A stretch of 64,000 nt of DNA from Saccharina japonica (lineage: Eukaryota; Sar; Phaeophyceae; Laminariales; Laminariaceae): the NCBI GenBank assembly GCA_008828725.1, contig MEHQ01000010.1:457867-521866 (forward strand), in the 5' to 3' direction. This document shows positions 49,287-59,460 of the stretch, in pieces (the stretch's first letter is position 1; every line of letters starts with the position of its first letter). The notes below the pieces were generated by a model. It was not told the DNA's origin, ran no database searches, and worked only from the letters and a program-made list of their open reading frames with translations. The translations under genes were made by a program, and so were the position numbers.

Positions 49287-49534
49287 CGCGGCCCGCTCTA
49301 GAAGAGCGCTTCTCTCCTCTCACGCGTCAAGTCAGGCCAGGAATGATTTAACTTTACAGCAGCTGGAAGTCCTATTCACCTCAACAATGCTTCGGTAAAC
49401 CTTAAGAGGGTAGTGCCTCTACCCCCCCTGGCCCCCTTCTAGCATACACTAGCACTCCACACACACACCGGACCGGACGGGGGGCACCACACTGAGCTCG
49501 TGTGGATGCGAGGGATTTTGGTCCCTACGCTAAA
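49287..49534. promoter_or_regulatory. Shared 248 bp upstream region of Pelota and the next gene
   Basis: Pelota starts at 49286 on the minus strand and the unrecognised gene at 49535 on the plus strand. A CCCCCCTGGCCCCC stretch lies at about 49421. No TATA box is evident. Promoter function is inferred from the arrangement. Confidence 0.55.
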
Positions 49535-52500
49535 ATGCCTCCAAAACGGGATGAACTCCTTCCAGGCAACCAAAACAACACAAAAGACAAAAGACAAGCG
49601 CACGCAGTTCCTTTCGTGGGCAAGGCGACCGGCGACATGCGTGACCTCAGAAATAGGCTGCGAGTGCTGGCGGTGTTTTGCGCAGCAGGTGAGTGTAAGA
49701 TAGTTACTACCGACCTGGTTGCAGTTAACAGTTTTGAGGCATCGATGCACCAAGTGCATGTTTCGGAGCATGATTCGTCATGTGGCAAGTGTTGATCATG
49801 GGGCAACGGTGTAGCTGCTCCGGTGGACGGTGAGGATAGCAGCATGCTGTGCAACGAAGTTCAAGGTGCTTTCGAAGCTTTCTCGAGACCGCGAGAGGTT
49901 TAACTAGCTCTGGAGTTGCGAGTGGTGCGGTGCACTTGGAGAAGCTTCGCTGAATTCCAGGATTCCAGGCATCAAATACAAAACATCTGTACGGCAGTAC
50001 ACTACACTGGGTACACAGGATTGATGCCTTGATCCTTTCTTGCTGAACACACCTGTGAACTTGCTTCTAGTCTACCGGCAGCGAGGGCTGCGAAGCGCGC
50101 GCAAGTGATCGGGGCTACGACCTCCTACCAACAAAAGCGTTTGCCCTGCTCACGAAACTCTGTCATTGTGATGTACCCGGTATGGTGCGCGCATCCTTAC
50201 CCACACCAACACAGCCACCGGAGGTTTCTTGCTTTCGATATATTGCTGTCCTCGTATGTACGAGTACTGGTGGGTATTGTTTGGTGGGTATTGTTTACCG
50301 TGCGGATGTACACACAGCAGTAGCTGCGGCCTAGCGTGCGAGTCGGCGTCTTTTGGTTCCTGACAATGCCAGCCAGCCAGATCCAGCAGGCTGACTCTAA
50401 GGGTACGCTCGACCCATTGCCGTTCTGCATACACCATGCTGCCAGCTGGAATTACACCCCCGAGACGACAGCTGACGATTCGAAAGTCGGTACAACGAAC
50501 GGTACAACGAGTACCGTGATCACTCGTGCGAACAATATTGCTCCTATCACGTGTAAGAGGAAAGGACTGCCGTAACCTGAGAACGTCGTAACGTCAACAT
50601 CATCGAACAGCATCGACCAACATCGTCGATCAACCTCATCGATCATCGTCCGTCTTTTTTGCTTAATGCCTCTGGACTCGTGGACTCTCTCTCGTAACAT
50701 GCAACCGCTACGTATCTGTTCAGGTCGGGTGGTATCGTTCCTCCCTTCTTTCTCGCCAGCGCGGGCACGAGCTGGAGGAGCCGTAAGGGGGTCGGGGACT
50801 CACGGTGAGGGACCACATCAGTCGGACTAAGTTTGCTCTCCGTCGGTCTACATGAGCAATAATATACCGCAGTAGAATGTTCGTACAGCGGTAGCACTGA
50901 TGTATCTATTGCACCCCCCGGGGTTTTCCTTTTCCCGAAGGGCCAAAGGGTGAAGGGAATAAACAATCAACGACGAGGGGGAACCAAGCCTTTTGACCCG
51001 CCCGGATTGCAAATATTACCCTGCAGACGTTGCCCAGAAGCTGGCTTGCACTTAGTCAATTGCTGTCGGCAGGGTTACAACACCACCTCGTTTCGATAAC
51101 CATTACCACAATCGTCTTGTTCATGTTGCAGATGCCGTGGTCAACATTCGACGGGGTACATCCCGAGCACCGATGAGCCCTTCCAGCCTCCAGGCTGCTG
51201 AACAGCAGGATTCGCACGCTATGCTCGACGGCCAAGATGCGGACAGCGATTTGTCCGAGCGGAAAAGCAAAATCCGTCCACGTTGGTCCAAGGGACAGGG
51301 GTCGTGGTCAACACCCAAGGCCGGAAATGTTGAGCCGGTGGGTGGTGGTACTGGGGACGGGGGAGAGGTCGGAGCAGGACCGGCGATGGCGGCGTTATCG
51401 CAAGACACGGAGGAGAAGACTGATGGAGATCTGGAAGATAAGATTATGGCGGAGCTCGGGCAAGCGGGAGGACCGGAAGATGGAGAGGAGAGTGAAGCGC
51501 CCGTACCCGTCGTGAGTGCCGCTCTCGTTGTTTTCAGCGTGCTTGGTACGCACTACCTTTTTTTTCGCGCTGAATGATTGCTGCTCGTCTAAGATAGCCA
51601 GGTTCGGTCAACGCAGATGCCTACGCGCTTCCACTTCCACTTAGCCTCATGAATGGTTATGCAGGCTGGTGTTTCTGTAGTCCCGCCGCGCTTAGACCCT
51701 ATCCCACTCCGTGGTGCCTTTGTTTAACTCATGTAGCATGGCCTCGTCTCGCCGTTTATCCCTTGGGCAGCGGACGAGAAAGCGCCTGAAGAAGTTTTTC
51801 CTGAAGGACTTCGAAGGAACCTCTTGGACCGTGGCGATCCAGTGGAAAAACCGACCATTCAAGATCGACACAACCAAGGTCAGTTGCTTGTCCATCTGGT
51901 CGCCTGCTCTTGATGTCAGAGAAAAGGCCGTTCACAGCGCCGGAGAGTCACAGTCACAGGCAGCGCTGGCTTGGAGGCCCTTGTGGTGCTGCTACCTGTA
52001 AAGGTTGCGGCTTACTTCTTATGTTAGTTGTCAGAATTAACCCATATTGAGTGACTTGACTTCTGGTATTGCACATTCTAGAAAAGGCACTTTGTATGCA
52101 GTTTACCTCATCTACCCCGCGTGTCAGCGCAGAGTAGTGTTAAATGTGTCGACGTTCGTCCCCCTCACTGAAAGCTCCGGCGACCCCCCCGCTTCTATCT
52201 GGACAGGTCGCGCTGAAGGAAGATGGCAGCGTAGTGTGGCTCGACAAGGGCAAGGGGAGCTGGAGACTGCGCACGAAGACCCGCGACCTTGTGTTTTATC
52301 GCGATTATTTCCTTAACTGGAACGGCAAACGGATTTTCGCCGCGAAGCTGTTGGACAACTCCTGTGACATGTATTTGGAGGGGGAAATTAAGGGCTGGGG
52401 GCCCTTCCAATCGCTCGATACGTTGGGGAGCTTCCAGGCGGTGCGCAGGTACGAAACATACCAGCCCTTGTCGGCAACGCGTATATAGCGCCTTCAAGGC

Positions 52501-53310
52501 GTCATTCAATACAGAGATCACTGACCACTGCTGTATTGTTGGTGTACAATAGTCAGTAGCCGTAAATCTGCCCGCGCAGGCGAACTTCTCAGACGTGCCC
52601 ACATAAAATGATGCTGTTTCTAATGAGGTAGGGTTTTGTCACGAAGCTGTAAGGCATTCGTTCCCGACGGTGAGCTTATTTTGGCTTCGGCTAACGACGG
52701 CCACCACCCCGACTCGGTACTCTAACCCTAACGAGAAGCATGCCTGGTTGGTGTGCCACCTGGTCGTTGTGCTTGGGAAGGCTCTATTTTCAGTGCGGGC
52801 ACACCTAAGGAAGTTCGCCTTCGCGGGCAGATTTACGCGAGCCCTACAGTAGTGCGTCATGGCTAACCTTGCCCCATCCAGGATTTTCGTGGATCAGCTG
52901 ATCCAGCTAGTGGATGCTTGGCTTGGTGGAAGCAGACGCACCGTTGTGTGTCCTTCTATGTGACAAGTTGCCAATGCCCTACATACAGCATACCAAGCAT
53001 CGTACAGCCCGTTTCTCAAGGCGAGTGTCGCCGACTCATCATAAACTCAGGTGTTGGTGATTTCCACGGCCAGCAAGTCTTCCGTTTTTCACGTGGCCTC
53101 TTTAGCACCGACTGCACTTTGACCAATACCCAATACTTGTTTCCCGTTCCAACGCATCGGCTTTGTACTCTTTGTGGCAGGGGAATCACCATCGACGACG
53201 ACGCCCCGCGGCCACCTTGGGAGAACCGTCTAGCACCACAGCCCGAGCCCGAAGAGGGAAAGCGCACCAAAACGAACAAGGACATTTTTGTGGATGTAGA
53301 ATTGGATTGA
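49535..53310 (+). CDS. Unrecognised protein with a basic, tryptophan-rich central domain
   Basis: Best model: 49535-49688, 51132-51511, 51696-51878, 52207-52448, 52882-52959, 53181-53310; 388 residues, phases agree. I do not recognise the family. Exon 2 is acidic and low complexity (Glu/Asp/Gly). Exons 3-4 look like one folded domain: basic SRRLSLGQRTRKRLKKFFLK, then SWTVAIQWKNRPFKIDTTK, SWRLRTKTRDLVFYRDYFLN and GWGPFQSLDTLGSFQAVRR. The last exon is charged and ends KDIFVDVELD. The donor of exon 5 (AT|GTGACA) is weak. An alternative is two genes: if intron 2 is not spliced, exon 2 runs to a stop at 51577 and adds a hydrophobic tail (VSAALVVFSVLGTHYLFF), as in a tail-anchored protein. Intron 4 holds a family A MITE. 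Confidence 0.6.
52556..52850 (-). mobile_element. MITE family A, copy 2 (~295 bp) in an intron
   Basis: The ends CGTAAATCTGCCCGCGCAGG and its near complement CGCGGGCAGATTTACGCG form terminal inverted repeats of about 45 bp that include GGCGAACTTC. The interior matches 3870-4190 in reverse orientation (CTAACCCTAACG, GGCTTCGGCTAACGACGG, CACGAAGCTGTAAGG). It lies in intron 4 of the unrecognised gene. Confidence 0.85.
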
Positions 53311-54053
53311 GCTTCTTGAGGCAAGCCGTCTGCCTCGATGGCAAGAGTTTTAGACGTTGGAATTTCGCAGTAGTGTGTTTCCCGTAACGTCCCCCCCGCG
53401 GCTGAGTGCTGGCAGTGTGAAACGCCTCGTGTAATAGACGCGGAAGGCGGTAGAGGCATTTCACGAATTGCCCACCCGTAGTTTCCTAATGGAGTAGATG
53501 ATGCTATAATACGGCGTGCATATGCGGTAGAGCACTGCTTATGATGACCCCCTTTTCGGGTGTTGGCATTCAGCGATTCGGCTTGAGGCGCTCGCTCCCG
53601 AAGGGCGGCTAGCTTCGACCTTGACGAATGTTTTAGTTCTGCTGGTAGTTGCATACGCCCTGTCGCTTTAATATTTATTGAGGGTTCATACATTATGTGC
53701 GCTTCCTTGCGTCAGTGCCCGCCGATTCTCGACGGTGATGGGTGCCAGGTAGTTGCGAGCAAGCAACGCCGCCTGTGGTTGTCCTCCCCCTATACGTACG
53801 CCGTCTTGACAACAACGGCTGTACAATAACAATGTCCCTCGCGCTTGTGAAACTACAGCATGAATAGTACCGGTAGTATTTTGGCGCTTGCAACGATCGT
53901 GGCGTGTGTGCCATATCATAGAGAGGCTCGGTACAGGCATTTCTTGCACGGCTAACTACAGTTAGTGTACGGCGGTAGGGTATATAACTGCCCGAGAGAC
54001 GAGGTCTGACAAACTCTCGGCCTGGCCCAACTCCGAGGTCCGCGATTATGTCA
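53311..54053. other. Intergenic region between convergent genes
   Basis: 743 bp between two gene ends. It should hold both 3' untranslated regions. No exon, repeat or RNA gene was seen. Confidence 0.55.
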
Positions 54054-57000
54054 TTATGACAGGAATTTCTTGATCCACGGCGTCCGGTATCCGTCCTTTG
54101 AGAAAGTTATCGGGAATGCCTCCTCCGGTAGTTGGGTGCTTCCGAGGCGCTTGTACCGGCTGTAGATGTATGACGGACCGCCTGTCCCCTAGGAGGGTAG
54201 CGATCATGCGAGGGAAAAAAACGACACGACTCAGAAGACGTCACAAACAAGAAAACGATATGCCTACAGTAAGCCACACAAGAACGACCTTGGGGGGCAC
54301 ACGTTACCGGTACTATTATATACGCAGTAAGTCGGGTGCCTCATACATGAAAAAATGTGAAGACTAGGATTCAGTTCCGGGTATGCAATGACACTCTACT
54401 GGTAGGGCGATCAAAACCTGTAATGGCACTCAAGGATGATTAACACCTGTAGTAAGGTTGTCCAATCGGCTGGGTAAACTGCACAACGGCACTACACCGC
54501 AATCCTCCCACCTCGAGAGAGTGTCCATTGATGAACTTCGCGTCTCCTCGAATGAAGTGTACCACCAGGGCACGACGGTCACGGTGCGCCGAAACGTTGG
54601 GAGAGCTTCCGTGCCAGCAGTCCTGCGCATGTACAACGCACCCTCCTGGAGGCACAGCGATTGAATCGAATGTCACTTCGCGACCGAGGCTTCGTGCAGC
54701 TGCCAAAACCGGTTCGCGATAGTTCGTCGCATCAGCTCCGTGAAAGGCAGGGGCGGGAGAGGGGCTGGAACGTTCGGTGGTTTTCCGCGCCTGATGGGGG
54801 CTGTCCGTGATAGTAGCATACTCGATTGTCCCTGCGAGTTTACAGAACATGGCGTGGCGTTTGGACGAAGCAGTTTTAATCACTTGTCAAGCTACGGTTG
54901 TTTGGATAAAGTTACGAACGGCACCACTCAACCCTCAACTCATGGTGACACTTCGATGACAAGCTTTAATTGAGACACGATGGACACGATGACGGTACTC
55001 GCTCATGTGACGTCACGACGACGAGCACTCGCTGGGACTTCGCGATGGTATCATGGCATCACTAACTCATCATACGACGTGACGATAACGGTAACTCATC
55101 GTGACGGCAGTGGTATGCGTGCGGGGCGGACAAAGCATAAGGGGGGTCATAGTATCCGCCTTCCAAGAAGTCCTCACGATGATTTGACGAAACCTAGTCT
55201 AATGCTGAGGAAGGAGGTTCCAAATAAGACAACAGTATGTATGTGTAGGCCCTCTTCTCACCTACCTCCCGGTCGCACTCATCCAGAGCGATCCACATCG
55301 TCACGGAATTGTTTTTTTCCTGCATCAAGCAAGCAGGCAGTAAGATAGGCCTAGGAATTGAGGTTTCGAGGCAATTCGAAGCCCCGGAGGTGACATGAGC
55401 AATGCAGCACTATGGGCCCGCCAACAGGAAACACGTAATATGAGCAAGGCTTGAAACCTCGTTGACGTTCCAACCTTGAGCAACGTTAAGCTTAGGCTAC
55501 AGGATAGGAATCAGTGTAGCGCTTATCGTTGAGGATGCTCTCTTAATCCAAATTTCTTAGCCCCCCCCCGCGAAACAAAAGTGAGATTTACGTCCTTATT
55601 GGGCTCTTTCTTATTCGTGAGCTTATACTGCACACATTCAAGTGCCACCAGCCATCACTCTCATACCGAATTGCAGCCAGCCGTGTATCGATGCCCTACG
55701 CGAAACATAAACTCGTTTTTGTCTGTGTCCATTCGTCTCGGCCGACCTACTGCACAGTACATAACAGTAGATGTGAGTTAATCTCCACCCCATTCCCTTA
55801 AAAGCATTAATCTGTATGCTCGTTCGCAATATGGGATGCTGATGATGTTTGGTGTTGATGTTGACGCTATAGGTGTTACATTAAGTTTATTGTTGTTTGC
55901 GACGCATTTCTTATATCCCAGGATAGGGTAGTGTGGTCTTCTTGCGGATGCGCAGTTCTGGGGCATTTCGGCCCCTATTTTCGCCGTGGGGCGAGGGATT
56001 GGGGTGCACATAAGGGGAAAGATATCGCGCGGCGTATATATGACTAGGGAATAAGGGTGTAAAAAGTATCCCGCCACCTGTATGGCGGCGTCGGCGGGAC
56101 CAAGTATGCCTCATGATAACTTCCGCCGCGGCGTGATACGGCGGCTGAGCAAGGGAAAATCGATCATCCCGGGCCAGTACAGTATGGGAAACCAATGACC
56201 AACAGGAAAACTTCGAGCACCACATGTTTTTCTACTGCCGTACCACTCCAAGTGAGAGCTCTCACCGGAACAAACTGCTTGCTGATGTATGCGGAGTCTT
56301 GATGAAAGGTTACCGGTCCTGACCCCGGGGGCTTCCAAACCACGTCGTCCTGGGCAATTCGAGCCGAATCCCACCCTGCAAGCGTAGCTGCAAGCTTCCC
56401 AAGGCGCTCGCTTAGAACAACGCCCGCCACGGTACGATCCGCTTTCCATGCGTTTACTATCTGCCCTTGGGATAGCAGCAGCAGCACCAGCACCAGCACC
56501 AGCGGCAAGTAGTAATGGGAGGGTTGGGAGTATCCCAAAGAGGCTCCAAGGGGGTACATACAGGTAACATACAAACGTGGAGACTTGCTATTTCCAGGCC
56601 CCATCGAACTTAGAAACTCGCGTTCGCTCGTAATAGTATGTTGAAGGTTGAACGGCACCCAGCCACGTAATGACACAAACCAGAATATGTTTCACATGTA
56701 TTTTTTAGCATGAATCTAAATCTTGGAAGCACTTCTGGAGCGGGCGGCGTAATTTGCAAAAACCTTGCGTACGTACACTGACGCTGAATCAAATCGCAGC
56801 TTCAATTCCATGCTCGAGGTATCAATCACCTCTCGAGGAGCATCTTCTCTCGATATCCCTTCCCTCCAGTGCATCTCATCGGGGTAGACTCCTGTGTCGA
56901 ACTCGGCTTGGAAGAGCAAAGGCAGGCGTAAGCGAAGCCCCGCGACAGTCGCGGCATCCAGCACATTTAGTCCGGACACGAATCCTCCTTCTGCCAACTT

Positions 57001-57171
57001 TCGCCTGCAGGCTTCTGATACTACACTACCAACAACGTCAGAGAACAGTCGACGCTGCCTAACAGCACGACAGGACGTTGAGCATGCCGCAAGCATATAG
57101 TTAATGTTGCGGAGCTTTTGCAAGTTGGCACGCAAGCTTCTGCGCGATGCGCCACCGACAGAGAACATCAT
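54054..57171 (-). CDS. Phytanoyl-CoA dioxygenase (PhyH) family enzyme
   Basis: Five exons (minus): 57171-56830, 56460-56266, 55319-55262, 54831-54512, 54188-54054; 349 residues. The family consists of Fe(II)/2-oxoglutarate oxygenases that hydroxylate small molecules or lipids; the substrate here is unknown. Signatures: FDTGVYPDEMHWREGIS, NAWKADRTVAGVVLSERLGK, QDDVVWKPPGSGPVTFHQD, NNSVTMWIALDECDRE, VPPGGCVVHAQDCWHGSSPN and a tail YIYSRYKR...DGYRTPWIKKF. The Fe ligands are visible as H167-x-D169 (FHQD) and H272 (CWHGS), with Arg 284/285 for 2-oxoglutarate. The usual PGSHxW segment after IEYA is replaced by TITDSPHQ, which is odd but not at a metal ligand. The N-terminus is basic without acidic residues, possibly mitochondrial. 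There is no C-terminal SKL-type peroxisome signal. Confidence 0.9.
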
Positions 57172-57978
57172 GACATTCAAATGAGGATCACACCGCATAT
57201 TGTCGTCCCTGGTACCCTGCATAGTACCGCCTCCTTCGTTGCACATTGCACACACTGTGCACGTTCGTTTGTTGGACTATCGGGTTGCCTTCTGCGGTTG
57301 GTGCTCCACGTCCGTGAGGTTATCACCACTACAACCTTGCTTGCTGCGTGCCCGCACCTCTGATCACAAGAAGGGCAAACCTGCCTCGGGACTACTAGTA
57401 TCATCAAGATACCGTATCATTGTCTCACAATTATTGGCATCACATAATCGTTGTCAGGATATTTTCACGGTTGGTCAGTTTTGGTTGTGAAACGAACGAG
57501 GGGTGGTCTGGGCGATCTCCCGGGCCCCCCGCGTTTTCGATCAGATAACTGTAAGCTGTGAGCTGTATGGGTGACCTGATTCCAGGGGTAGCTGATCAGT
57601 CCTTCGATCCATTGGAGTTCTCGTTATAATTATCCATGGTCGGGGGATTTTTCAGTTGGCACCACAGAGTACAGCAGTTACTGTAACTGCGTACACAGTA
57701 TGCACCAGACATATTGCATACGACTGCGCATTTATTTTGCGCCTTTCGCCTTCCGCTGTCTGCTGTTGTTGTCTTTTGGCGTGTCCGTTGTTGATGCGGA
57801 TCTGATGTGCCTTGATTTATTTGCTGATGGTGATCTCGGATATCGGAATATCTGCTTTGAAACCGCTTTCTGACCTCACCTCGGCTTGTGACTGTGCGAT
57901 GTTAGCCGTAAGTGAAGTATAGGCATACACACGCTCAACAACGTTACCGTGGCGACTGATTGCCTGCGACTGTTCTAC
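57172..57978. promoter_or_regulatory. 807 bp upstream region between divergent genes
   Basis: It separates the starts of the PhyH-family gene (minus) and the ankyrin/FN3 gene (plus). No exon is recognisable. A 5' noncoding exon of either gene could lie here. No TATA box is clear. Confidence 0.5.
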
Positions 57979-59425
57979 ATGGATACGATTAATGATACCG
58001 CGCACGAAGATAGCGGGGACCAATCTTGGCGGGTGCAGCTTTTCTGGGCTGCTCGAGATGGCAATCTGGACTTCGTGCGAGATTTGGTTCCAACACACCC
58101 GCACGCGATCCACGATCAATTCTGTGAGGGCCTCAGCGACTGGATGCTCGAGTGGGAATCTCTCAAATGGTACATGTTCCAAAGTACTACTGTACAGCAG
58201 TGCACAATCACTACAAGTGCTAGATTTTATTCCTATGATAGATTTCGCGAAACGTCCGAGGACGACGGAAATCGATTCGCTCGCGAAACGAGGCATACGA
58301 GGAGTCGATACATCCCCTCCCCGTTTAGCTCGTCCCTCCGCCGTGACGATAGTGCGGCAACAGAAAACGTCGATACAAATAATCGGCAACCTGTATATCT
58401 TGGTTGAATCGCAAGGATCGCATCATAATTTGTCGGGGCATTCACATCGCATTTTTTTGTCGTGGCCCGGTATAGGTATGAGTTCGGGGAGGCAACCTGC
58501 CTGTACATCGCGTCATCTTACTGCCAGGTGGGCAACAATAGACCCACAGTACGTCAATAATGACAACTGCGATGGTATTCTCAGTTTTTGGACTATCTAT
58601 ACGTATACTTCGTACCAGGTATATGTTTATTTGAATACATCATCTGAAAAGGCTCCAACGTTTACCGTTACGAAAAATGGAGGCCCTCGTCGCCCGGGGC
58701 ACTCCTCCTTCCCCTATGTTGCCCTTATTGTTTCAGCAGGGAACTTCCGAATTCTTGACCCCTGCTCATACAAGTAGACCCTTCGCTCAGGACAGATTCG
58801 GACACTCCCTTTGCTCCGTCTTGCGTTCGGCACTGCTACCCCCCCCTGCCCGACGCATAACTATCGTCGGTGCAAAACCGGCATCCCGGTCACGGCCCGA
58901 AATGCGTGTGCCTTATAGAACGGAGTATCCGTTTTTCCTCGCCTTCCCGTCGGTGCAATATTTAGACGACTACCCTTTTTCTCTGGCAGTATCCTCTCGT
59001 CAGGGCACGCTGTGTTTCAGCAGAGAGCTATACCGCCGCTTGCAAATCGATCTCGTGAAAAACAGTAAAAAAACAGCCAACAAGTGCAAAATTATTTTCT
59101 ACGTAACTCTTCCGCTTGTCTGGTGGTGGTATGCTGTCTGTTGGCGGCATCTCGCTGAAGGAAGGCGTGGTTCGCTGGCTGCTTGAGAACGGCGTCGACA
59201 GAGAAAAGAGCTGTTACCATGGCCAGAAGCCGCTAGACGTCGTCGGCCAATGTCGGCTAGATGTCAAAGCCGAGGCTGCTATTCGTCAGGCCCTCTGTGA
59301 AAAACTTCAACGTAAGTGGCTTGAAGTGACCTCGTTCTAGTGAGTAAGGGCTTTAACACAAACCACCAGTGCTGTTGGTTTTCTACGATGGTGATGGCGG
59401 CACGAAAGTGGTGACGAAACACTAA

Positions 59426-59460
<35 letters not shown>

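Noticed and set aside
52670..52852. Apparent 60-codon exon between exons 4 and 5 of the unrecognised gene
   Set aside because: It falls within the family A MITE, which also occurs at 3870-4190 outside any gene.
58665..58777. Frame with MEALVARGTPP resembling part of an ankyrin repeat
   Set aside because: No acceptor in the required phase; the join 58527 to 59161 gives a better ankyrin repeat. It could be a relic or alternative exon.
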